Shown here: in pieces, positions 30,570-38,941 of the stretch
Layout: each line of letters opens with the position of its first letter
Position numbering within the stretch: position 1 is the stretch's first letter
Source of the DNA: Alkalilacustris brevis
GTDB lineage: Bacteria; Pseudomonadota; Alphaproteobacteria; Rhodobacterales; Rhodobacteraceae
Direction: 5' to 3'
Assembly: GCF_003350345.1 (NCBI RefSeq)
Contig: NZ_QNVJ01000069.1
Coordinates: forward strand, 1-38,984
DNA: 38,984 bases
Program-made: the position numbers and the translations under genes
The notes under the pieces: generated by a model
Seen by the model: the letters and a program-made list of their open reading frames with translations, nothing else
What the model was told of the DNA's origin: nothing
Databases searched by the model: none

Positions 30570-31169
30570 TTACTCTGCCTGGTTGGCGGCGTTCACGGCA
30601 TCGAGCCCGGCGGTGAAGCCCATCAGCGAAATCGTCAGTTCGACCCGCTGATCGGGGGCCGCGGCCGGCACGATCGTCATGATCGCCTCGGCGCCGCGCT
30701 TGAAGCTTTCCACCTCGGCCGCGGTGAAGCCCACGCGCGCCACGCAGCCGATGGCCGCGCACCATGTGAACGGATAGCGTTTGGCCGTGCCGCCATCGAT
30801 GCGCATGGTGATCTGCTCGGTCAGCAGGGTTTCAAGCGGCGTGATGACCGTGGCGCCGGCTGCCGCCTCGCCGCCCGGGGGCAGGCCGAAGATGCTGATC
30901 TCGGCGACCGAATTGCCCTCCTGATCCTGGAGAAGCTGAACAAGCTGGCAGGGGTCGGACCCGTCGGGCATCCGCACGCACTGCATTTCCCAGTCATTGA
31001 AGGTTTCGGCAAGATAGCTGTCGCCGAAGCCTTCGCCGACTTCCTCGCCCAGCGAAAGGCCATCGGTGGCAAGGTCTTCACCCGGTGCTTCGGTAATCTC
31101 CTGCGCCCATGCGCCGGTTGCCACAAGGGTTGCTGCCACCACGGCAAGATGTCTGGAGGTTCTGAGCAT
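30570..31169 (-). CDS. invasion-associated locus B (IalB) family periplasmic protein
   Basis: The 199-residue precursor has a signal peptide with likely cleavage after AWA (residue 22). The mature part shows the IalB pattern: NDWEMQCVRMPDGSDPCQLVQLLQD, two Cys, later FTWCAAIGCVARVGFTAAEVESF with another pair, presumably disulfide-linked, and a terminal MGFTAGLDAV. In Bartonella IalB helps entry into red cells. In free-living relatives the role is unknown, so the name should not be read as virulence. ATG 31169 has AGGA upstream and starts the signal peptide; an earlier in-frame start at 31226 is less likely. It is monocistronic. Confidence 0.88.
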   Translation of the reverse strand: MLRTSRHLAVVAATLVATGAWAQEITEAPGEDLATDGLSLGEEVGEGFGDSYLAETFNDWEMQCVRMPDGSDPCQLVQLLQDQEGNSVAEISIFGLPPGGEAAAGATVITPLETLLTEQITMRIDGGTAKRYPFTWCAAIGCVARVGFTAAEVESFKRGAEAIMTIVPAAAPDQRVELTISLMGFTAGLDAVNAANQAE

Positions 31170-31283
31170 TGCTGTCCTGATCCTGTATGACGTTTTATGT
31201 TCTTTGCGGCATTTATCATGCCACAAGCGGGCTGTCAGGTGGATTTCCGTGATCGGCGGTCCGATCCGGCTGTGCAGGCCATG

Positions 31284-31315
31284 AAAAAAAGGGCCGCGAA
31301 AAACCGGCCCTTTTT
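31284..31315. terminator. bidirectional Rho-independent terminator
   Basis: GGGCCG (31291-31296) and CGGCCC (31305-31310) form the stem. Seven A precede it (31284-31290) and five T follow (31311-31315), so it can work on either strand. No coding gene ends here in either direction, which suggests it terminates the small transcript proposed at 31284-31354. Confidence 0.8.
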
Positions 31316-31354
31316 ATGTGAATGCTCCCTGTCGGACGGGCCGACTTCGTGATT
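31284..31354 (-). ncRNA. candidate small RNA, about 70 nt, minus strand
   Basis: On the minus strand a promoter-like pair TTGACG (plus 31384-31389) and TAACGT (plus 31361-31366) is 17 bases apart. A start near 31354 would give an RNA with a short 5' tail, a perfect 5-bp hairpin GTCGG/CCGAC (31331-31345), an A-rich linker and the strong terminator at 31284-31315. The stretch has no open frame of note and is isolated by terminators on both sides. It is not recognised as 6S, SRP or tmRNA. The -10 match is weak, so the call is tentative. Confidence 0.4.
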
Positions 31355-31418
31355 GAGGGGACGTTACGAATTGCATCGCGATCCGTCAACAGGGATTCTC
31401 ACATCAATGTGTGCGGTC

Positions 31419-31446
31419 AAAAAAGGCCGCGCTTTGCGGCGCGGCC
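31419..31446 (-). terminator. Rho-independent terminator of the CNNM/CBS gene
   Basis: GGCCGCGC (31425-31432) and GCGCGGCC (31439-31446) form a perfect 8-bp stem with a 6-nt loop. On the minus strand it is followed by six T (complement of 31419-31424). It lies about 100 bases beyond the stop of the leftward CNNM/CBS gene. Confidence 0.85.
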
Positions 31447-31548
31447 CAGTCTGACAGGGAGGAAACCAACCAGGCCGACCAAGGCCCGGCTGACCGCCCC
31501 GAGACTGCGCGAAAGAGGTTAACCGAGGGTTCGCAGCGGCGCGCGCGG

Positions 31549-32856
31549 TCAGGCCCGGCGAATCCTGAGTTCGGTGATCCGGTTGTCCTCGCGGCCGGTG
31601 ATCTCGAAGCGGAAGCCATGAAAGGTGAAGACCTGCCCCTCTGACGGGATGGTCTGTGCCTCGTGTATGACCAGCCCGGCGATGGTATTGGCCTCGTCGT
31701 CGGGCAGGTCCCAGTCGGTTTCGCGGTTGAGGTCGCGGATGGTGGTGGAGCCTTCGACCAGAAAGCTGCCATCGTCGAGCGCGCGCACCGGGCTTTCCTG
31801 GGTGACGTCGAACTCGTCCTCGATCTCGCCCACGATCTCTTCGAGGATGTCTTCCAGGGTGATCAGCCCGTGCAGGGCGCCGTATTCATCGACGACCAGC
31901 GCGAAATGTCGGCGCTGGTGCAGGAACTGGCGCATCTGCTCGTCAAGTGGGGTGGTGTCGGGCACGAAATAGGGCGCGCGGGCGATTCGCATCACGTCCA
32001 GCCCGGAAATCGCGTCATAATTGCCGCCGCCCGCGCGGATCAGACGGTCTGCCTCGCGCAGCAGGTCGCGGAAATGGACCACGCCGACGATGTTTTCGGG
32101 GTTGTCGCGAAAGACCGGCAGCCGCGTGTGCGATGAATTGACCACCTGCGCCACGATCTCTTCGGGCGCGGCGCTTGCGTCGATCATCTCGATCTGGCTG
32201 CGGTGGCGCATGACTTCCTCGACCGTGCGGTCGCCCAGATCAAGCGCGCCAAGGATGCGGTCGCGATCCTCCTTTTCCACCGCGCCTTCGTGATGGCCAA
32301 GCGCGATGGTGCCGGCGATTTCCTCGCGAACCGAAAGGATGTGGCGGTCGGGGTCGGTGCGCACCCCGAATAGCCAGAGAATTCCTCGCACCAGCACCTG
32401 CACCGTGCCCACGACCGGCCAGAACACGCGCACCACCAGCGAAATCGGCCATGCCACCCGCGCGGCGGCAGCCTCGGGTGCAGTGATTGCATAGGTCTTT
32501 GGCAGCACCTCGGCAAAGATCAGCACCAGGAGCGTCATCACCAATGTGGCCAGCGCCACGCCGGAATCCCCCAGCAGCCGCGTGAACAGCGCCGTGGCCA
32601 GCGAGGCGGCCAGGATGTTGACCAGGTTATTGCCCAGCAAAATCGCGCCGATCAGCCGTTCGCTGTCCTCGGTCAGCCGCAGCGCGGTCTTTGCACCGTG
32701 CCCGCCCTTGTCGGCCTGCGCCCGAAGCTTGCCGCGCGACGAGGCGGTGAGCGCGGTTTCACTGCCCGAAAAGAATGCCGAAAGCACCAGAAGCGCGAGT
32801 ATCGCGCCGACAGTCAGCCATAAAGCGGTGTCGAGCATGGGGGGTGAGGTGTCCAT
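31549..32856 (-). CDS. CNNM/CBS-domain membrane protein (HlyC/CorC family)
   Basis: The 435-residue protein has an N-terminal CNNM (DUF21) membrane domain with helices at about 8-32, 70-95 and 100-160 (LSAFFSGSETALTA is the family signature). Two CBS domains follow (about 205-330, e.g. VMRHRSQIEMID and ALVVDEYGALHGLITLEDILEEIVGEI), then a C-terminal CorC_HlyC domain from about 350. Relatives export magnesium or cobalt. The start is placed at ATG 32856 rather than 32907, because the extension has no likeness to the family. It is a single leftward gene with its own terminator, 116 bases after xerD. Confidence 0.92.
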   Translation of the reverse strand: MDTSPPMLDTALWLTVGAILALLVLSAFFSGSETALTASSRGKLRAQADKGGHGAKTALRLTEDSERLIGAILLGNNLVNILAASLATALFTRLLGDSGVALATLVMTLLVLIFAEVLPKTYAITAPEAAAARVAWPISLVVRVFWPVVGTVQVLVRGILWLFGVRTDPDRHILSVREEIAGTIALGHHEGAVEKEDRDRILGALDLGDRTVEEVMRHRSQIEMIDASAAPEEIVAQVVNSSHTRLPVFRDNPENIVGVVHFRDLLREADRLIRAGGGNYDAISGLDVMRIARAPYFVPDTTPLDEQMRQFLHQRRHFALVVDEYGALHGLITLEDILEEIVGEIEDEFDVTQESPVRALDDGSFLVEGSTTIRDLNRETDWDLPDDEANTIAGLVIHEAQTIPSEGQVFTFHGFRFEITGREDNRITELRIRRA

Positions 32857-32972
32857 CCGGCAAATCTGTAACGCCCCCGTTATGGGCGCGCGGGCGACGC
32901 GGATCAACCATTTGGCGCGCTTGCCCGCGTTTTGCTGCCGTGCTGTGGCGGTGGCGTCAGGCGCGGCGCGGC

Positions 32973-33965
32973 TCAGGCAGTGTTATCGTCGCCGCCTTCG
33001 CTTGTGTTGTCCTGCCCGGGGTGCTCAACCTGTGCCAGCGGGTGATGTTCCAGCACTAGCTCGCGCAGCCGCTCCTCCAGGACATGGGTATAAATCTCGG
33101 TGCTGGAAATGTCGGCATGACCCAGCAGCGTCTGGATCACCCGAAGGTCGGCCCCGCCCGAAAGCAGATGCGTGGCAAAGGCATGGCGCAGCCGGTGGGG
33201 TGTCACCTGTGCGGGGTCGAGCCCGGCGGCCAGCGCGAATTCCTTTATCAGCCCGTGAAAGCGGTTGCGGGTCAGATGCCCCAGCTTCCCGCGCGAGGGA
33301 AACAGAAAGCGCGACGGCGCGGCCCCGCGGCTGCGGGCGGCGTCATCCTCGGCATCGCGCAGGGCCAGCCAGGCGCCCAGTGCCGCGCGCGCAGGCCCGG
33401 AAAGCGGCACCATCCGCTCGCGCCCGCCCTTGCCGCGCACCAGCAGCATCCTTGGGTCGCCGCGCGCCGCAGCCACTGGCAGGCCGACCAGTTCCGACAC
33501 CCGCATGCCTGTCGCGTAGAGCAACTCCATCAGGCAGGCGTTGCGGGCGCGTTCCAGTTCGCTGCGGCCCTGCGTGCGGGCGGCATCGAGCAGGCGCTCG
33601 ACTTCCGCCTCGCTCAGGCTGTGGGGCAGGCGGGGCTTGCGGGCCGGCCCCTGGATCTGAAGCGCAGGGTTGTCGTCGCGCCAGCCTTCTTCATGGGCGA
33701 AGCGGTAAAGCTGGCGAATCGCCGAAAGCCGCCGCGCACGGGTGCTGGCGGAAAGCCCCTCGGCATCGCAGGCCATGAGATAGGCCTCAACATCGTCGCG
33801 CCCGGCCCGCGCCAGTGCATTGCCGCGCCCGGCCAGCCATTCGGCAAAGGCGCGCAGGTCGCGGCCATAGGCCAGGCGCGTGTTGCGCGCGGCGTCGCGT
33901 TCGGCGGCCTGGGCCTCTAGAAAGGTCGAGATCCAGCGCCCGGCGTCCTGATCGAGCCGCGCCAC
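32973..33965 (-). CDS. xerD: tyrosine recombinase XerD
   Basis: XerD with XerC resolves chromosome dimers at dif, near FtsK. The 330-residue protein has the SAM-like N-terminal DNA-binding domain and a catalytic domain with R155 (TGMRVSEL), K179 (VRGKGGRER), H257 and R260 (HRLRHAFATHLL), H283 (LLGHADISS) and nucleophile Y292 (STEIYTHV). The tail LRELVLEHHPLA is typical of XerD rather than XerC. GTG 33965 is chosen as start: AGGGG lies eight bases upstream and it follows the stop of the preceding gene by four bases. The last 20 residues are an acidic extension. Confidence 0.92.
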   Translation of the reverse strand: MARLDQDAGRWISTFLEAQAAERDAARNTRLAYGRDLRAFAEWLAGRGNALARAGRDDVEAYLMACDAEGLSASTRARRLSAIRQLYRFAHEEGWRDDNPALQIQGPARKPRLPHSLSEAEVERLLDAARTQGRSELERARNACLMELLYATGMRVSELVGLPVAAARGDPRMLLVRGKGGRERMVPLSGPARAALGAWLALRDAEDDAARSRGAAPSRFLFPSRGKLGHLTRNRFHGLIKEFALAAGLDPAQVTPHRLRHAFATHLLSGGADLRVIQTLLGHADISSTEIYTHVLEERLRELVLEHHPLAQVEHPGQDNTSEGGDDNTA

Positions 33966-33969
33966 CCTC

Positions 33970-35553
33970 TCAGCCCCTGCGATCGAGCAGCACAAGCTGC
34001 AACGCCGCGCGGCGGGCGTGATCTTCAAGCCCTGCGCGCACCAGCACGGCCAGCCCCTCGGCCACCCCGCGCAGATCGCCCGCCGCGCCATCGTGCAACC
34101 GGCTGATCGCGGTCAGCACGGCGGCGCCGGTCTCGCCCCGTTCCAGCAGGCGCGCGGCAGGGCCGTCGGGGGCCTGCCCGGTCAGCCCGTCGCGCAGGGC
34201 ATCGGTCATGCCCGCCGGCTGGTTCTGGCCGCTGGCGGGGATCTCGCCCCCAAGAGCAAGGGCCTTCAGCATCGCCTCGCCGGGGGTGGCGGGGTCGTGC
34301 GCGGCGGCGAGATCCGCGTAAGCCGGGGTCAGCAGGCCCATGCGAAAGGCCAGTGCGCGGGCCTCTTCGCCCAGGGCCAGGCGCAGCGCATCCTCGGCAA
34401 ACAGCCGGGCCAGCGTGGCTTCAAGTTCGATTTCGGCCAGCCGTGCCCAGGCTTGCGGCAAGGCGCGGCTTGCCGCCCCGCCATCTTGGGCCTGGATCGC
34501 GCGGTCGAGTTGTTGCACCGCCTCGGCGCGGTCCCACACCCCGCCCGAGGCTGCCGGCCGGCGCGCGGTGTAGAGCCCAAGCAGCCGGTTTGGCGGCAAG
34601 GCGCCGGCGCGGGTCAGCCGTTCGGCCGCTTCGATCTGGTTGCGCCAGGCGGCATTGCTGCGCAGTTCCGCGTGGGAAAAGGCCGGCGGCAACAGCCGCG
34701 TTGGCGGGGCGTCGCCCAGTGCCTCGAGCAGCCGCCAGACCAGCGGGCTGGGCAGCGTGAACTCGGGCAGCGGCGCGTCATGGTCGAACAGCTCGGGGTC
34801 GAGAAACCGCGCGAGCAACTCTTCCTCGGCCTCGGTAATGAACTCCAGCGCCCGCGCGCTGCGCAGGGTCAGGGCCGCAGTGCTCCAGTGCCCGGCGCGG
34901 GCAAAACAGAAGATCCGCGCCGGATAGCTGGGTTCCAGCCCGGTGCGGCGCAGCAGCGCGTCGCAGGCGGCCTCTTCGCGGCCCAGCAACAGCCCGGCAT
35001 CGAACCAGCGGCGGAACAGATCGGGATTGTCGGCCCCGTGATTCTCGATCAGCGCCAGCGCCTGTTCGACCCCGCCAAAATCCAGCAGCCGGTCCACACG
35101 GGCAAGGAAAAGCTGCTGCTGACCGTCGGTATCGTCGGGCGGGTCGAACTCGGTCAGCAGGATGGTGAAGGACAGATCGCGCAGCGCCGGCAACGCATCG
35201 CCGGGCAGGGCGGCGATGGCCCCGGTCAGCGTCTCAGTCGTGCTGCCCGCCCAGAAATCGCGCGGCAGCCCGGCCTGTTCGGCGGAAACCAGCCCGACCG
35301 CCTCGACCGAGGGCGCGTCGATCGGCTCCACGGTGATTTCGCCTGCTCCGGGCACCGGGGGCGGCAGGACCTCCTGTTCGCTGACGGCATCCGATGGCGG
35401 CGCCATGATCGATTCTGACAGCCAGTCGATAGCCGAAAGCGGCGCTTCGGCATGGCCCGCGCCCGGTGTCAGCAGCGGCAGGCCCAGAGCCAGTGTCTGC
35501 GCCAGCGCCAGTGCCACGCAGCGGCGGGACGGGGGGCGGCGTTCAGCGCGCAT
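33970..35553 (-). CDS. secreted/periplasmic helical-repeat protein of unknown function
   Basis: The 527-residue precursor has an Arg-rich signal peptide (cleavage probably after GHA, residue 35), a Pro-rich linker, and a long Ala/Leu-rich helical body in which pairs of helices (e.g. GGVEQALALIENHGADNPDLFRRWFDAGLLLGREEAACDALL) resemble tetratricopeptide-type repeats. I do not recognise a named family; similar proteins next to xerD and aroK are my recollection for Rhodobacteraceae. Its ATG overlaps the end of the small upstream membrane protein by 11 bases and its stop is four bases before xerD, so the three are co-translated. Confidence 0.8.
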   Translation of the reverse strand: MRAERRPPSRRCVALALAQTLALGLPLLTPGAGHAEAPLSAIDWLSESIMAPPSDAVSEQEVLPPPVPGAGEITVEPIDAPSVEAVGLVSAEQAGLPRDFWAGSTTETLTGAIAALPGDALPALRDLSFTILLTEFDPPDDTDGQQQLFLARVDRLLDFGGVEQALALIENHGADNPDLFRRWFDAGLLLGREEAACDALLRRTGLEPSYPARIFCFARAGHWSTAALTLRSARALEFITEAEEELLARFLDPELFDHDAPLPEFTLPSPLVWRLLEALGDAPPTRLLPPAFSHAELRSNAAWRNQIEAAERLTRAGALPPNRLLGLYTARRPAASGGVWDRAEAVQQLDRAIQAQDGGAASRALPQAWARLAEIELEATLARLFAEDALRLALGEEARALAFRMGLLTPAYADLAAAHDPATPGEAMLKALALGGEIPASGQNQPAGMTDALRDGLTGQAPDGPAARLLERGETGAAVLTAISRLHDGAAGDLRGVAEGLAVLVRAGLEDHARRAALQLVLLDRRG

Positions 35554-35677
35554 CCAGAGTGACAGGCAGCCGGGTTTCGCTGCGCTCGGGTTCGAGATCA
35601 CCCAGATAGGCATAGCCGGCAAGGCCGATGCCCGCGATCACCAGAAGGTAGAATATACCCCGGAAAAGACGTCCCAT
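35543..35677 (-). CDS. small single-helix membrane protein (44 residues)
   Basis: The frame starts at ATG 35677 and ends TGA at 35543. The product MGRLFRGIFYLLVIAGIGLAG... has one membrane helix (7-25) followed by a short charged tail (LGDLEPERSETRLPV) that should face the periplasm. The 11-base overlap with the start of the next gene and the divergent position to aroK support a real gene. Function unknown. Confidence 0.65.
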   Translation of the reverse strand: MGRLFRGIFYLLVIAGIGLAGYAYLGDLEPERSETRLPVTLDAR

Positions 35678-35796
35678 TTCGAATGCCCCGTTGCCTCTTG
35701 GGTGTTATGCGCGCTATTGGCGTTCGATCTTATATCGCATTTCGCGGCAGTGTACGCCATTCGCGCCGCGCAGCAACAGGGGCGGATCGCCGGATC

Positions 35797-36345
35797 GTGA
35801 ACGGACCGCTGAAAAAGACAGTCGTGCTGATCGGCATGATGGGCGCGGGCAAGACTGCGGTGGGCGGTCAGATGGCCCGTATACTGGGCGTTCCCTTCAT
35901 GGATTCGGATGACGAGATCGAAAAGGCCGCCAACATGACGGTGGCGGAAATCTTCGCCCGCGATGGCGAGGCGTTCTTCCGCCGCAAGGAAAGCCAGGTG
36001 CTTACGCGGCTGCTGGCAGGGCGGCCCGCGGTGCTTTCGACAGGGGGCGGTGCCTTCATGCAGACGGCCAATCGCGAGATGATCTCCGCGCGCGGCGTCT
36101 CGGTATGGCTAAAGGCGGACCTCGAGCTGCTGTGGGAGCGGGTGCGTCACCGCGGCACGCGGCCGCTGCTCAACACGCCGGATCCGCGCGGCGCCCTGCG
36201 TCGCCTGATCGAAGAGCGTGGCCCCGTCTACGCCCTGGCCGACATCACCGTCGAGGCGATGCCGGGCCATTCGATCGAGACCACCGCATCGCGGGTGATC
36301 GCAGCGCTGGAAAGCCGCCCCGACGTTCTGGAAAGACGAGGCTGA
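35797..36345 (+). CDS. aroK: shikimate kinase
   Basis: AroK phosphorylates shikimate at O3 in aromatic amino acid synthesis. The 182-residue protein has Walker A GMMGAGKTAVG, the shikimate/Mg motif DSDDEIEK, the FRRKES segment, STGGGAF as the second substrate loop and RHRGTRPLL with the lid Arg. GTG 35797 is the likely start; no ATG fits, and the ribosome site (GGGGCGG, 11 bases upstream) is only fair. One base separates its stop from aroB, so they are translated together. The 119-bp gap to the divergent small gene must hold both promoters; TATATC near 35732 is a possible -10. Confidence 0.94.
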   Translation: MNGPLKKTVVLIGMMGAGKTAVGGQMARILGVPFMDSDDEIEKAANMTVAEIFARDGEAFFRRKESQVLTRLLAGRPAVLSTGGGAFMQTANREMISARGVSVWLKADLELLWERVRHRGTRPLLNTPDPRGALRRLIEERGPVYALADITVEAMPGHSIETTASRVIAALESRPDVLERRG

Positions 36346-36346
36346 G

Positions 36347-37465
36347 ATGCAGATAGAAACCGTGCATGTTCCGCTCGGCGACCGCGCCTATGACGTGCGC
36401 ATCGGGGCAGGGCTGCTGGCCTCGGCCGGGGCCGAGGTCGCGCCCTTGCTGTCGCGCCGCAAGGTTGCGGTCCTGACCGACGAGACCGTCGCGCGCCACC
36501 ACCTGCCGGGGCTTGAGGCCGGGCTTGCGGCCGCCGGGATCGAGACTGCCGCGCTGGCGCTGCCGGCGGGCGAGGGCACCAAGGGCTGGACGCAACTGGC
36601 GCGCGCCACCGAATGGCTGCTCGAACAGCGCACCGAACGCGACGATCTGGTGATCGCACTGGGCGGCGGCGTGATCGGCGATCTGGCCGGGTTCGCGGCG
36701 GCGATCCTGCGCCGTGGCGTGCGCTTCGTGCAGATTCCCACGACCTTGCTGGCGCAGGTGGACAGTTCGGTTGGCGGCAAGACAGGCATCAACACCGCGC
36801 AGGGCAAGAACCTGGTGGGCGCGTTCCATCAGCCGGCGCTGGTGCTGGCCGATATCGACCTGCTTTCCACCCTTGCGCCGCGTGATTTCCTGGCCGGCTA
36901 TGGCGAGGTGGTGAAATACGGCCTGCTGGGCGATGCCGCGTTCTTCGAATGGCTCGAGCTGAACGGCCCGGCCCTGGCGGCGGGGGATGCAGGGCTGCGG
37001 CAATACGCGGTGCGCCGTTCGGTCGAGATGAAGGCCGGGATCGTCACCCGCGACGAAACCGAACAGGGCGAGCGCGCGCTGCTCAACCTGGGTCATACCT
37101 TCGCCCATGCGCTCGAGGCGGCAACCGGCTATGGCGACCGTCTCCTGCATGGCGAGGCGGTGGCCATCGGCTGCGGGCTTGCGTTTGATCTCAGCGCGCG
37201 GCTGGGGCTTTGTGCGCAGGAGTTGCCGGGGCGCATCGGGGCGCATCTGCAGGCAATGGGGATGAAGTCGCGCCTGTCCGACATCCCCGGCCCCTTGCCC
37301 GAGGCGCAAGGGCTGCTGGCGCTGATGGCGCAGGACAAGAAGGTGCGCGCCGGGCGCATCCGCTTCGTTCTGGCGCGCGGGATCGGGGAAAGCTTCGTCG
37401 CCGAGGACGTGCCGCAAGAGGCCGTGAAGGCGCTGCTGGACGAGGCGCTGTCGGCGCGCGGCTGA
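36347..37465 (+). CDS. aroB: 3-dehydroquinate synthase
   Basis: AroB turns DAHP into 3-dehydroquinate, the second step of the shikimate pathway, with NAD and a divalent metal. The 372-residue protein is standard length. It shows ALGGGVIGDLAGFAAA (NAD loop), PTTLLAQVDSSVGGKTGIN, GEVVKYGLLGD and the metal ligands in LNLGHTFAHALE and LLHGEAVAIG. It follows aroK by one base, the usual aroKB operon. It converges with the pilin-like gene, with only 25 bases between the stops. Confidence 0.97.
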   Translation: MQIETVHVPLGDRAYDVRIGAGLLASAGAEVAPLLSRRKVAVLTDETVARHHLPGLEAGLAAAGIETAALALPAGEGTKGWTQLARATEWLLEQRTERDDLVIALGGGVIGDLAGFAAAILRRGVRFVQIPTTLLAQVDSSVGGKTGINTAQGKNLVGAFHQPALVLADIDLLSTLAPRDFLAGYGEVVKYGLLGDAAFFEWLELNGPALAAGDAGLRQYAVRRSVEMKAGIVTRDETEQGERALLNLGHTFAHALEAATGYGDRLLHGEAVAIGCGLAFDLSARLGLCAQELPGRIGAHLQAMGMKSRLSDIPGPLPEAQGLLALMAQDKKVRAGRIRFVLARGIGESFVAEDVPQEAVKALLDEALSARG

Positions 37466-37490
37466 ATTGGCACGCCGCTTTGGCGGGCCC

Positions 37491-37739
37491 TCAGGGCGTT
37501 TCTTCGTCTTCTTCGCTGCCCGGGGCGCTCCCGCCGTCAAGAATCCGGTCGATCGTGACCTCGGTGTCGGCGATGCGCTGGCCCAGCTGGCTCAGGCTGG
37601 GCGAGATCGCCGTTACCACGGCAATGGCCATGCCGACGATTGCCGCCGTCAGCACGACCCAATCGACGGTGACCGCGCCACTGTCGTCGTCGAGAAAATG
37701 CCTGGTCACATGCTGCATTCGGGCATTCCAGTCATGCAT
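37491..37739 (-). CDS. Flp-like type IV pilin-family protein, orphan
   Basis: The 82-residue protein has the pilin-like sequence DDDSGAVTVDWVVLTAAIVGMAIAVVTAIS: a charged start, Gly at the likely processing site and then a hydrophobic helix. The fifth residue after the Gly is Asp instead of the usual Glu. The C-terminus is acidic. The start is ATG 37739; ATG 37718 is possible. No tad/cpa assembly genes are in the window, so it would depend on a locus elsewhere or be a pilin relative with another role. It is convergent with aroB and divergent from lipA. Confidence 0.65.
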   Translation of the reverse strand: MHDWNARMQHVTRHFLDDDSGAVTVDWVVLTAAIVGMAIAVVTAISPSLSQLGQRIADTEVTIDRILDGGSAPGSEEDEETP

Positions 37740-37858
37740 GGCTGGGCTGCGAGAGCCCTGTATCGTGCCAGTCTGCCAACAGAATGCACCGATAACCCGC
37801 CACAAACATGGAATTTTTGTGGCGTTGAAGGAAAAGCGCGCGATCCTGCCCGCCCGGC

Positions 37859-37887
37859 TTGGACATTGCACGGAAGCAAGGTTATGT
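37859..37887 (+). promoter_or_regulatory. candidate promoter of lipA
   Basis: TTGGAC (37859-37864) and TTATGT (37882-37887) are 17 bases apart, about 30 bases ahead of the lipA start. Neither box is a full match. Confidence 0.35.
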
Positions 37888-37915
37888 AAGGGCAGACCGA
37901 TCTGAGAGAGGCATC

Positions 37916-38872
37916 ATGGCCCCGCGCGACATATCCGTTCCCGAACTGCGCCACCCCGAAAAGGCCCATCGCCCCGATAACGCGCAGCCGCGCAAGCCGG
38001 CCTGGATCCGCGTCAAGGCGCCGGGCTCGCGCGAATACATGCGCACCCGCGACATCATGCGCGAGCACAAGCTGACCACCGTCTGCGAAGAGGCCGGCTG
38101 CCCCAATGTTGGCGAATGCTGGAGCCAGGGTCACGCCACCATGATGATCATGGGCGAAGTCTGCACCCGTGGCTGCACCTTCTGCAACGTCGCCACCGGG
38201 CGGCCCGACGCGCTCGATGCGTTCGAGCCGGGGCGCGTGGCGCATGCGGTCGACAAGCTGGGGCTGAAACATGTGGTCATCACCAGCGTGGACCGCGACG
38301 ATCTGGAAGACGGCGGCGCCGAGCATTTCGCGCAGACCATCCGCGCGGTGCGCCATCGCAGCCCCGACACCACCATCGAGATCCTGACGCCCGACTTCCT
38401 GCGCTGCCCGCCCGAAGCGGTGGAAAACGTGGTCGCCGCGCGGCCCGACGTGTTCAACCACAACCTGGAAACCGTGCCCGGCCTCTACCCCGAGGTGCGG
38501 CCCGGCGCGCGCTATTTCCACAGCCTGCGCCTGTTGCAGCGGGTCAAGGAACTGGACCCGTCGATGTTCACCAAATCGGGCATCATGGTGGGCCTGGGCG
38601 AGGATCGGCAATCGGTGCTGCAGGTGATGGATGACATGCGATCAGCCAATGTCGATTTCATCACCATCGGCCAGTATCTGCAGCCCACGTCGAAACATCA
38701 CCGGGTTGACCGTTTTGTCACGCCCGAGGAATTTGCCGCCTATGAAAAATCGGCCTGGGGCAAGGGGTTCCTGATGGTTTCGGCGACACCGCTCACGCGG
38801 TCGAGCTATCACGCGGGCGACGATTTTGCCCGCCTGCGCGCCGCGCGACTCGCGCGGCTGGGGCAGGGCTGA
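37916..38872 (+). CDS. lipA: lipoyl synthase (radical SAM)
   Basis: LipA inserts two sulfurs into octanoyl groups on 2-oxoacid dehydrogenases and the glycine cleavage H protein. The 318-residue protein carries both iron-sulfur sites: the auxiliary cluster cysteines C57, C62 and C68 ([12 protein letters not shown]) and the radical [11 protein letters not shown] (C83, C87, C90). The C-terminal RSSYHAG supplies the conserved Ser ligand. GAGAGAGG lies just ahead of the ATG. It is followed by a GC-rich stem (38875-38884 with 38900-38908, no T-run) and then a purine gene. lipB is not in the window. Confidence 0.97.
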   Translation: MAPRDISVPELRHPEKAHRPDNAQPRKPAWIRVKAPGSREYMRTRDIMREHKLTTVCEEAGCPNVGECWSQGHATMMIMGEVCTRGCTFCNVATGRPDALDAFEPGRVAHAVDKLGLKHVVITSVDRDDLEDGGAEHFAQTIRAVRHRSPDTTIEILTPDFLRCPPEAVENVVAARPDVFNHNLETVPGLYPEVRPGARYFHSLRLLQRVKELDPSMFTKSGIMVGLGEDRQSVLQVMDDMRSANVDFITIGQYLQPTSKHHRVDRFVTPEEFAAYEKSAWGKGFLMVSATPLTRSSYHAGDDFARLRAARLARLGQG

Positions 38873-38941
38873 GCGGCCCGCCCGCGCCGCGCGCGATGCC
38901 GGGCGGCCATGTTCTGGATTTGCAGGATCGGGGGATTTCGA

